Shown here one piece after another: positions 1-5,926 of a stretch of DNA of 5,970 nucleotides. Numbering within the stretch: the first letter of the stretch is position 1; each line of letters opens with the position of its first letter. The notes under the pieces were generated by a model, which searched no databases, was not told the origin of the DNA, and saw only the letters and a program-made list of their open reading frames with translations. The DNA comes from Tannerella sp. (lineage in GTDB: Bacteria; Bacteroidota; Bacteroidia; Bacteroidales; Tannerellaceae), in NCBI GenBank assembly GCA_031272655.1, contig JAISTJ010000211.1, positions 1-5,970 on the forward strand, written 5' to 3'. A program made the translations under genes and the position numbers.

Positions 1-245
1 ATAAGCAGATCCATAATTTGTTTGTACTCAGGGTCTTTCTTGGTGCGTTCAAGAATTTCCTGTTTGCTTTTGTTGTCGAACACCAAATAGGGATGTTCAA
101 GTTTCTTTTTGGCAATGTTATTGCTGACAGTCAGATAGTCGCGCTGTGGGGCGTTTTGCGCCGAAACAGGTAATGTTATTGCTATCGTTACACACAGGAC
201 TGCTGTTTTCCGGAATAAACCGAAGGATGTTTTTTTGTTGCACAT
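1..245 (-). CDS. N-terminus of an exported protein, probably heparinase II/III-type polysaccharide lyase (partial)
   Basis: This is an open frame from an ATG at 243-245 to the left edge, with 81 complete codons and no stop, so the C-terminus is missing. It begins with a clear Sec signal peptide: basic start (MCNKK...FRK), hydrophobic stretch at residues 14-27 and a VSA|Q cleavage site after residue 29. The mature part carries HPYLVF at 51-56, followed by an amphipathic segment ending in RTKKDPEYKQIMDLL. A 'HPyLlF...R.k.DPEy..I...L' opening is what I know from the N-terminal alpha-barrel region of Bacteroidetes heparinase II/III-like lyases, which cleave uronic-acid polysaccharides in the periplasm. 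The catalytic region is outside the window, so the family is an inference from about 50 residues. The gene starts 39 nt after the uvrA stop. I see no -7 box in that gap, so it may be read from the upstream genes. Confidence 0.72.
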   Translation of the reverse strand, partial: MCNKKTSFGLFRKTAVLCVTIAITLPVSAQNAPQRDYLTVSNNIAKKKLEHPYLVFDNKSKQEILERTKKDPEYKQIMDLL

Positions 246-284
246 ATCGTTGATATTTAATGTTTTCGGAAGTTAAAAAGGCCG

Positions 285-3122
285 TCAATTCAACAGCTCT
301 TTGCGGAGGAATTTGGCGGTATAGGATTGTTTTTTGGAGGCGATGAAATCTTCGGGCGAGCCGGTGAAGAGTATTTTACCGCCCCCGCGACCGCCTTCGG
401 GTCCCATATCAATTATGTAATCGGCTGATTTGATGATATCCATGTTGTGCTCAATGATAATTACGGTATTGCCTTTGTCCACAAGTTTGTTAAGCACGCC
501 GAGCAGCACCCGTATGTCTTCAAAATGCAGACCTGTAGTAGGTTCGTCGAGGACATAGAGCGTTTTGCCGGTGTCGCGTTTTGACAGTTCGGTAGCAAGC
601 TTAATGCGCTGACTTTCACCGCCTGAGAGCGTAGTGGAAGGCTGTCCGAGCTTGATGTATCCCAAACCGACGTCCTGCAGCACTTTGATTTTGGCAAGGA
701 TATCGGGGACATTTTCAAAAAACTCAACCGCCATATTGATGGTCATATCAAGGATATCGGCTATTGATTTGCCGCGGAAGCGCACTTCGAGCGTCTCGCG
801 GTTGTAGCGTTTGCCATGGCAATCTTCGCAGGGCACATAAACGTCCGGCAGGAAGTTCATTTCGATGGTTTTGTAGCCGTTTCCCTTGCAGGTATCGCAC
901 CGTCCGCCGGACACATTGAAAGAGAACCGTCCGGGTTTGTAGCCGCGAATCTTCGAGTCCGGCAGCTCCACAAACAGACTGCGGATATCGGAAAAAACGC
1001 CGGTATAAGTGGCGGGATTGCTTCGGGGCGAGCGGCCTATCGGCGACTGGTCAACAGTGATGATTTTATCAACATTTTTCATGCCTTCAATCTCTTTGTA
1101 AGGAAGCGGTTGGGCAAGCGAGCGATAAAAATGTTTGCTCAGGATGGGTTGCAGTGTATTGTTTACGAGCGACGACTTGCCGCTGCCGGAAACGCCTGTA
1201 ACACAGATTAATACTCCGAGCGGGAATGTAACATCAATATTTTTAAGGTTATTGCCGCTCGCGCCTTTGAGGGATAAAAACAACCCGTTGCCTTGACGTC
1301 TTTTGGTGGGTATCTCTATGGATTTCAGTCCGTTAAGGTAATCGGAAGTGAGGGTTGTGGCTTTAAGCATCTCTTTTGGCGAGCCTGAAAAAACGACCTC
1401 GCCGCCGAGACGTCCTGCTTTCGGACCCATATCTATCACATAATCAGCGTTAAGCATCGTCTCTTTGTCATGCTCTACAACTATAACGGAGTTTCCTGTG
1501 TCCCGAAGTTCTTTTAAAGAGTTGATTAGCCGTATGTTATCGCGCTGATGAAGTCCTATACTCGGCTCGTCGAGGATATACAACACGTTCACTAACTGGC
1601 TGCCTATCTGGGTGGCAAGCCTGATGCGCTGGCTTTCGCCTCCGGAAAGCGAGGCCGAAGCGCGGTTAAGTGACAAGTAATCAAGGCCTACGCCAAGAAG
1701 GAACTTCAGCCTTGTGCGTATTTCTTTCAGGATTTCGGCCGCTATCTTTTGCTGCTGCACTGTCAGGTGTTCGTCAATTGTCATCATCCATTCGTACAGC
1801 TCGGCGATGTCTAACTCCGACAGCTCGGCGATATTTTTGCCGTTAAGCTTGTAATGAAGCGCTTCTTTGTTTAGTCGCGAGCCGTTACATTCGGGACAAA
1901 CGACGGATGTAACGTAATGTTCCGCCCATTTTTGCAACGATGCTGGCGAGTCGTCGCCGCGTTGCGACATGATATATTTTGAGATGCCATCATAAGTGGA
2001 TGCGCCGAAAGCGCTGACTCCGAAGCCGCTTGTTTCGATGCGCAGTTGCTCGCTTGTGCCGTTCATAATCTCATCAACCGCTTCTTCGGGGATCTGGTTG
2101 AATGGCGTCCGCAATGATACGCCGTGGTTTTTGCAAATCGCTTCAATCTGCAAGAATGACAGCGTGTTACGATAGGAGCCTAACGGTTCCAAAGCTCCGT
2201 TGAAAATGCTTTTGGATGGGTCGGGAACGACTGCTTTCATGTTGATAATGTTCACTGTTCCGATGCCTTTGCAGCGCGGGCACGAGCCGAAAGGGGAGTT
2301 GAAAGAGAAGTTGTGGGGCGCCGGCTCGCTATAGGCAAGACCCGTTACGGGGCACATCAACCGGCGGCTATAGTAGCGGACGTTGTTGGTGTCGGCGTCA
2401 AGAAGAAGTATCAGGCCGTCACCCTGCTTCATGGCTATACGGACGCTTTCCGTCAGGCGGCGCTCGTCGGCTTGCGACACAACTAACTTATCTATAACCG
2501 TTTCCACACTGTGAATCTTGTAACGGTCGAGCTTCATGCCGGTTTTTATTTCCTGCAAAACGCCATCAACCCTGACGTACAGGTAGCCTTTTTTGCGTAT
2601 GTGCTCGAAAAGTTCGCGGTAATGCCCTTTGCGGTTATGGACGGCAGGAGCAAGGATATATGTTTTTTTACCCTTATAATCTTTGAGTATCAAGTCTATA
2701 ATCTTTTCCTCAGTATAGCGTACCATCTTTTCTCCGCTGAGATAGGAATATGCTTCACCGGCGCGGGCATACAAAAGTCGCAGAAAATCATATACTTCTG
2801 TAGTTGTGCCTACTGTTGAACGCGGACTGCGGTTAGTTGTCTTCTGGTCTATTGATATTACCGGACTAAGTCCCTTAATCATATCAACATCAGGACGTTC
2901 AATATTACCAAGGAAATTGCGGGCATAAGCGGAAAACGTCTCTATGTAACGGCGCTGTCCTTCGGCAAAAATAGTATCAAAAGCAAGCGACGATTTGCCG
3001 CTGCCGCTCATTCCTGTTATGACTGTCAGACGATTGCGGGGTATCGTTACGTCTATATTCTTTAGATTATGCACCCTCGCACCAAGTACTTCTATTGTCC
3101 CCTTTTCTATTAATTCTTTCAT
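285..3122 (-). CDS. uvrA: UvrA, excision nuclease ABC subunit A
   Basis: This is the 945-residue ATPase that, with UvrB, scans DNA for bulky lesions in nucleotide excision repair; the length matches the family (about 940). Two ABC modules are complete. The first has Walker A GMSGSGKSS (37-45), signature LSGGESQR (492-499) and Walker B YILDEP (515-520). The second has Walker A GVSGSGKSS (643-651), LSGGESQR (832-839) and YVLDEP (856-861). The segment at roughly 130-245 corresponds to the UvrB-binding domain, which argues for true UvrA rather than the UvrA2 class. The C-terminal zinc finger is intact (C742, C745, C765, C768). The N-terminal one has C257, C281 and C284, but T260 where the second cysteine normally sits. 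I chose the ATG at 3120-3122. The longer frame begins with a TTG at 3140 inside the preceding gene and adds only six residues. The ATG follows the transglycosylase stop by 2 nt (TGATAATG), suggesting coupled translation. No SOS-type operator was seen. Confidence 0.97.
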   Translation of the reverse strand: MKELIEKGTIEVLGARVHNLKNIDVTIPRNRLTVITGMSGSGKSSLAFDTIFAEGQRRYIETFSAYARNFLGNIERPDVDMIKGLSPVISIDQKTTNRSPRSTVGTTTEVYDFLRLLYARAGEAYSYLSGEKMVRYTEEKIIDLILKDYKGKKTYILAPAVHNRKGHYRELFEHIRKKGYLYVRVDGVLQEIKTGMKLDRYKIHSVETVIDKLVVSQADERRLTESVRIAMKQGDGLILLLDADTNNVRYYSRRLMCPVTGLAYSEPAPHNFSFNSPFGSCPRCKGIGTVNIINMKAVVPDPSKSIFNGALEPLGSYRNTLSFLQIEAICKNHGVSLRTPFNQIPEEAVDEIMNGTSEQLRIETSGFGVSAFGASTYDGISKYIMSQRGDDSPASLQKWAEHYVTSVVCPECNGSRLNKEALHYKLNGKNIAELSELDIAELYEWMMTIDEHLTVQQQKIAAEILKEIRTRLKFLLGVGLDYLSLNRASASLSGGESQRIRLATQIGSQLVNVLYILDEPSIGLHQRDNIRLINSLKELRDTGNSVIVVEHDKETMLNADYVIDMGPKAGRLGGEVVFSGSPKEMLKATTLTSDYLNGLKSIEIPTKRRQGNGLFLSLKGASGNNLKNIDVTFPLGVLICVTGVSGSGKSSLVNNTLQPILSKHFYRSLAQPLPYKEIEGMKNVDKIITVDQSPIGRSPRSNPATYTGVFSDIRSLFVELPDSKIRGYKPGRFSFNVSGGRCDTCKGNGYKTIEMNFLPDVYVPCEDCHGKRYNRETLEVRFRGKSIADILDMTINMAVEFFENVPDILAKIKVLQDVGLGYIKLGQPSTTLSGGESQRIKLATELSKRDTGKTLYVLDEPTTGLHFEDIRVLLGVLNKLVDKGNTVIIIEHNMDIIKSADYIIDMGPEGGRGGGKILFTGSPEDFIASKKQSYTAKFLRKELLN

Positions 3123-3124
3123 TA

Positions 3125-4087
3125 TCAATCTACAACCCAACGGCTGTCATGAATATATTTATTTGGTGTATTATAATTTAAATTGTTTTTTTGCGGTATA
3201 AGGATTGTAAAACGTTTGCCTGCTGTAAGTAGCTTTGTGTCTCTTAGCCATGGATTAAAAAGTTTCAAGTCTAAGTAGGAAATACCACGCTCTTTGGCAT
3301 AAACAGCAAGATTGGGGACGTCGGTAGCAACCTCTTCTTCATCGCAGGCTACAGGCTTGTAGAGATTTTCTGCCTTGAGGACAAATCCATATTTGTAAGG
3401 GTTTTCAAACAGGATTTTCGCTGCAAGCATCCTGTATGGATAACGCATAGTTTCTTCAAGGAAATACATCTGCATAGGCGATTCTTCTCCTTGTCTGTCA
3501 AGCTGTTCAGACATGCGTCCCATGCCGGAGTTGTATGATACGGCAACTGTCATCCAGTCGCCGAATTTATCATAAGCCTCTTGCAGATAGCGGCATGCTG
3601 CTTGGGTAGCGCGACGCACATTGCGGCGTTCATCAACAGTTGGGGTGATTATTAAGCCGTAACCGCGCGCTGTTCCTTCAAGCAGTTGCCATATACCGAC
3701 AGCCCGCGCAGGAGATACGGCAATAGGGTCAAGGCTGCTCTCTATTACTGCAAGATATTTGAAATCGTCCGGTATGTTATTAGCGCGAAGAATAGGCTCT
3801 ATAACGGGAAACCAGCGATTGGCGCGCTTAATGAGCAACATCGTTGAAGAGTGCATGTAAGTCATGCTTGTAAGCTCTCGGTCAATGCCTTCATGTATGT
3901 TGTAACGTCTCAGGTCAATATTCTTGCCGCAAAAGCGGATATGGTCGGGTATATCCGGTGAATTAGTATATGACAATACCACAGGCCGTTCCTGTTGCAC
4001 TTCAGCCGAATCGCGAGCGTTCGTTAATCCGCAAGTCGTCAGCGTCAAGAAAATGATTACACTTATAAAACCGTCAATATACCTCAT
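3125..4087 (-). CDS. MltD-like membrane-bound lytic transglycosylase
   Basis: This 320-residue protein has a soluble-lytic-transglycosylase (SLT) fold domain at about 70-235. Such enzymes cleave the MurNAc-GlcNAc bond of peptidoglycan non-hydrolytically, leaving 1,6-anhydro ends. The diagnostic motifs are present: AVIESSLDP with the likely catalytic E116, GIWQL (131-135, followed by GTARGYGL), and SYNSG (184-188). The second motif is slightly off the usual GxWQF form. The tail at about 250-300 (NLAVYAKERGISYLDLKLFN, then PWLRD) resembles the degenerate LysM-like end of Bacteroidetes homologues; no full LysM repeats are present. The N-terminus has a hydrophobic stretch (7-17) and then TTC at 17-19. 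C19 could be a lipobox cysteine, but T at -1 is atypical, so lipoprotein versus ordinary secreted protein is open. The ATG at 4087 is preferred over a GTG at 4093 because GGAGAAAGG lies 5 nt upstream of it and runs into the GTG. The start overlaps the previous gene by 14 nt. Confidence 0.92.
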   Translation of the reverse strand: MRYIDGFISVIIFLTLTTCGLTNARDSAEVQQERPVVLSYTNSPDIPDHIRFCGKNIDLRRYNIHEGIDRELTSMTYMHSSTMLLIKRANRWFPVIEPILRANNIPDDFKYLAVIESSLDPIAVSPARAVGIWQLLEGTARGYGLIITPTVDERRNVRRATQAACRYLQEAYDKFGDWMTVAVSYNSGMGRMSEQLDRQGEESPMQMYFLEETMRYPYRMLAAKILFENPYKYGFVLKAENLYKPVACDEEEVATDVPNLAVYAKERGISYLDLKLFNPWLRDTKLLTAGKRFTILIPQKNNLNYNTPNKYIHDSRWVVD

Positions 4088-5426
4088 CTGCACCTTTCTC
4101 CATATTTATTCTTGCCGAACGAAAAACATTCACATCGCCTGTACGGACACGTTTTTTGCCGTCCGTTCCGGTATATTCTATCAAATAATAATAAGCGCCG
4201 GCAGGCACATATTTGCCGTTATACTTGCCGTCCCAGCCTTGTGAGGGGTCTGACCAGTGAAACAGCTCGTTACCCCAGCGGTTGTATATCCACCCCTGAA
4301 ACCTCACTACTGATTTGTATTTGACCCTGAAAATATCGTTTACTCCGGGCGTTACTCCGGGCGAAAAAGCATTTGGTATCTCCATAACTGTTTCCGTAAT
4401 ACTTATTTGGAAAGTATGTTCGTCGTTGAAACACGAGCCTGAGCGGTCGCTCACTTCTAAACGGGCAATATAACTGCCCTGACGGTCAAATGTATAATCT
4501 ACTGTCTCTGTTGTTGAATGTATCAGTGCACGGTCGGGTTCGTCCTCTTTGAAAATTTGCCACAAAAATCTCGAAGCAACGGGCGTGTTAGCAAATGCCC
4601 TGAAAGTAATATCTACAGGCGCCGACAGCTCACTCTCAGAACCGGCAACATTACCCGAACCGGATGAATTTATCAGCGTATCTGCATATACTTCAACCGC
4701 TTTGGCTTCAAAAAAAGGTATGGATGCTGATTTCTCTATTCCGAAATGCCGCGCAAACATATCGCCGCGAAGTATTATCTCAGTGTCCTTGAGCGGCAAG
4801 TTTGAAAACGAACGGGAAAAGGGGTCGCCGGTAAACTTCTCGGTATGCGTTTCGGAAACAAATTGCGTTGTCTCTTCATGCCATTTAAGCGTTTCGTATT
4901 CTATTTCAAACTCGCGCGGAATCGTTATCGAAGCGCCACCTGGTGTATAATATACCATTTCAGGCATATCGGCGTCTCCATCAAGCCGGAATGCAATACA
5001 AGGGTCAACATCAGCTTCAAGACTGATGCTGCGAACGTCAAACGAATATTTGCTGTAATCGGTAATCCAAACATAGTAACGCATAGGACCGTTCTCGTCA
5101 ACATAATAGCCGTAACCTGCTTCTATATCGGTAATATACGATGAAGTGCCATTCTGAACCGAAGTAACAGGCTCAGGATTCAGCTCATCCACTTTTGTCT
5201 TATATCTGTACCACTTATGCGAACCGGAAGCCGATGTATAGCTTATTTTCAAATTATCCGAACCATATATCAGAAAAACTTTCAGCCTGTAGTTGCCGTT
5301 ATCAACCGCCAACAATGGCTCTTTATCCCCGCCGGAAACAGTGTACTGTTGCGCCGAAACAGAGCCGCAAAAAGCAATCAGAGCGCAAAATATGTAATAA
5401 GCAAGTATAAAATTCCTCTTATCCAT
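4074..5426 (-). CDS. Secreted protein with PKD-like region and type B T9SS sorting domain (gliding-motility C-terminal family)
   Basis: This 450-residue exported protein has a signal peptide at 1-25 (MDKRN, hydrophobic 7-20, SVSA|QQ). Residues 26-268 are beta-rich with many aromatic residues and match no family I recognise. Residues about 269-345 look like a PKD/Ig-type sandwich (FLWQIF, YTFDRQGSYIARLEVSD). Residues 349-436 are a typical gliding-motility-associated C-terminal domain (CHU_C, type B): IPNAFSPG, VNDIFRV, WIYNRWGNELF, GWDGKYNGKYVPAGAYYYLIEY, GDVNVFR. In this family the domain directs export through the type IX secretion system to the cell surface or medium, so the host should carry T9SS genes. 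After the domain comes a 14-residue tail that overlaps the next gene. I chose the ATG at 5424-5426. A longer frame begins at a TTG at 5474, but the promoter -7 box lies within that extension and the signal peptide begins at the ATG. The specific ligand or role is unknown. It is first in the apparent operon. Confidence 0.88.
   Translation of the reverse strand: MDKRNFILAYYIFCALIAFCGSVSAQQYTVSGGDKEPLLAVDNGNYRLKVFLIYGSDNLKISYTSASGSHKWYRYKTKVDELNPEPVTSVQNGTSSYITDIEAGYGYYVDENGPMRYYVWITDYSKYSFDVRSISLEADVDPCIAFRLDGDADMPEMVYYTPGGASITIPREFEIEYETLKWHEETTQFVSETHTEKFTGDPFSRSFSNLPLKDTEIILRGDMFARHFGIEKSASIPFFEAKAVEVYADTLINSSGSGNVAGSESELSAPVDITFRAFANTPVASRFLWQIFKEDEPDRALIHSTTETVDYTFDRQGSYIARLEVSDRSGSCFNDEHTFQISITETVMEIPNAFSPGVTPGVNDIFRVKYKSVVRFQGWIYNRWGNELFHWSDPSQGWDGKYNGKYVPAGAYYYLIEYTGTDGKKRVRTGDVNVFRSARINMEKGADEVY
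4093..4101 (-). promoter_or_regulatory. Shine-Dalgarno-like site deciding the transglycosylase start
   Basis: On the minus strand GGAGAAAGG is followed by TGCAG and then ATG (4085-4087). It lies inside the last codons of the upstream gene (Glu-Lys-Gly). Bacteroidetes genes often lack Shine-Dalgarno sites, so one here, inside a gene overlap, suggests reinitiation or independent loading at the overlapping cistron. The GTG candidate at 4091-4093 shares the final G of the motif and so would have no spacing. Confidence 0.55.
4341..4363. repeat. 12-bp tandem duplication inside the sorting domain
   Basis: TACTCCGGGCG occurs at 4341-4351 and again at 4353-4363, a 12-bp period. On the coding (minus) strand it encodes PGVT followed by PGVN (residues 356-363), in the loop where many type B domains have a SPNGDGxND-like sequence. 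It keeps the frame and both halves are nearly identical in DNA, so it may be a recent in-frame duplication or simply coding constraint. Confidence 0.6.
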
Positions 5427-5431
5427 AGGCG

Positions 5432-5464
5432 CAAAGGTAATAATTTTTCTAATATTGAAAAAAA
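5432..5464 (-). promoter_or_regulatory. Bacteroidetes-type promoter for the minus-strand unit, near-leaderless
   Basis: Reading the minus strand, TACCTTTG (5439-5432) matches the TAnnTTTG -7 box of the Bacteroidetes primary sigma factor. A T7 run (5464-5458) lies 18 nt upstream where the TTTG -33 element is expected; it lacks the G, so that half is weak. Only 5 nt (CGCCT) separate the -7 box from the ATG at 5426. Transcription would therefore start at or within a few bases of the start codon, giving a leaderless or very short-leader mRNA. Confidence 0.65.
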
Positions 5465-5493
5465 TGTACGGCAAAAATCTGTTGTTGTACTAA

Positions 5494-5526
5494 ACGCGAA
5501 GAGCGCAAAAACACAAAGACGCGAAG
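5494..5526. repeat. GCGAAG/GCAAA-type intergenic repeat remnant
   Basis: ACGCGAAG occurs at 5494-5501 and again 25 nt later at 5519-5526, with GCGCAAAA and ACACAAAG between. On the plus strand one frame reads NAKSAKTQRRE. That string is a familiar spurious translation of a dispersed intergenic repeat seen in many bacterial genomes, which I recognise from memory. It is non-coding here. Its proximity to the promoter at 5432-5464 puts it just upstream of the minus-strand operon. Confidence 0.5.
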
Positions 5527-5556
5527 TTGGCGGATGATGCACTATTCCTACATACC

Positions 5557-5764
5557 AAGGCTGAAAGCCTTCCCGTCAATAGCGCAGGGCATCGCCCTGC
5601 GGCCCAGTTGCGCTCATCTATCCCCAAAGCCCTAACAGGGCAGTACGGCGGTGATAGACACTAAGTTGTACCGTCCTACGGACGGCGGGATTGAGGGGTG
5701 CGTCATTGCCGTAAGATAAATCTTACAGTTAATCACATGACGTCCTGACGGACGAAGTCCGTCA
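5557..5764. repeat. Cluster of six short palindromes (intergenic repeat element)
   Basis: Six small inverted repeats follow each other with no gene. They are: AAGGCT/AGCCTT at 5557-5571, loop GAA; CGCAGGGC/GCCCTGCG at 5583-5601, loop ATC; GCCCT/AGGGC at 5629-5641, loop AAC; CCGTCC/GGACGG at 5671-5685, loop TAC; GTAAGAT/ATCTTAC at 5711-5726, loop AA; and TGACGGAC/GTCCGTCA at 5746-5764, loop GAA. Five of the six have exactly 3-nt loops and the stems differ in sequence. The arrangement resembles dispersed multi-hairpin intergenic repeats of Bacteroidetes and other phyla, possibly related to REP-type elements mobilised in trans by RAYT-type transposases. No transposase lies in the window. The hairpins are read directly; membership of a repeat family is inferred. 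Confidence 0.7.
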
Positions 5765-5770
5765 TTTTTT
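5746..5770 (+). terminator. Intrinsic-terminator-like hairpin with T run
   Basis: On the plus strand an 8-bp perfect stem (TGACGGAC with GTCCGTCA, loop GAA) is followed directly by six T's at 5765-5770. This has the form of a rho-independent terminator for rightward transcription. No rightward gene precedes it in the window, so it may be the end of the palindrome element, or a shield for the promoter at 5870. An overlapping alternative stem, CGTCC (5741-5745) with GGACG (5750-5754), would compete with it. Confidence 0.5.
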
Positions 5771-5776
5771 CCGCAA

Positions 5777-5834
5777 GCGAAAAAGAAGAAGCGAGGCACG
5801 AAGCAATCCAGATACTTGTTAGTTTTCCGGATTG
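5777..5834. repeat. Remnant of the GCGAGG..CGAAGCAATCC intergenic repeat
   Basis: GCGAGGCACGAAGCAATCC at 5791-5809 resembles the core of an intergenic repeat found across many bacterial phyla (general form GCGAGG-n-CGAAGCAATCC), recognised from memory. CAATCC (5804-5809) pairs with GGATTG (5829-5834) across 19 nt, giving a weak stem-loop. It lies between the terminator-like hairpin and the rightward promoter, and no reading frame is supported. Confidence 0.4.
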
Positions 5835-5869
5835 TTCGGGCGAACGTATTAAAATTTTTGCGAAGAAAT

Positions 5870-5900
5870 TTTGTGTTTTCGGATTTTATCCGTATTTTTG
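5870..5900 (+). promoter_or_regulatory. Bacteroidetes -33/-7 promoter for the rightward gene
   Basis: TTTG at 5870-5873, a 19-nt spacer, then TATTTTTG at 5893-5900 match the TTTG-N19-TAnnTTTG form exactly. Transcription would start near 5905-5908, leaving a leader of about 20 nt before the ATG at 5927. The leader shows no obvious Shine-Dalgarno sequence, as is usual in this phylum. Confidence 0.8.
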
Positions 5901-5926
5901 TGGCTGTCTATTAACTACGTCATATT

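Noticed and set aside
246..284. Promoter or terminator between uvrA and the edge gene
   Set aside because: I found no TAnnTTTG box on the minus strand and no stem before the short T run.
816..1211. 131-codon open frame on the plus strand inside uvrA
   Set aside because: It lies wholly antisense to a certain uvrA, covers the zinc-finger and Walker regions, and has no domain, promoter or signal of its own.
2511..2819. 102-codon open frame on the plus strand inside uvrA
   Set aside because: It is antisense to the UvrB-binding region; its composition reflects the complement of uvrA codons.
3123..3140. TTG start adding six residues to UvrA
   Set aside because: The ATG at 3122 gives the normal family N-terminus and sits directly after the upstream stop; the extension overlaps the transglycosylase gene.
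4549..4950. 133-codon open frame on the plus strand inside the T9SS cargo gene
   Set aside because: The opposite strand has a recognisable signal peptide and sorting domain in frame; this frame has neither a family match nor a promoter.
5427..5474. Longer N-terminus (16 extra residues) for the T9SS cargo protein
   Set aside because: It needs a TTG start, places residues ahead of a complete signal peptide, and contains the -7 promoter box.
5217..5537. 106-codon plus-strand frame ending in NAKSAKTQRREVGG
   Set aside because: Its end is the familiar spurious translation of an intergenic repeat and its start is antisense to the signal-peptide end of the cargo gene.
5557..5764. CRISPR array
   Set aside because: The palindromes differ in sequence and spacing, and there is no repeated direct unit with uniform spacers and no cas gene.
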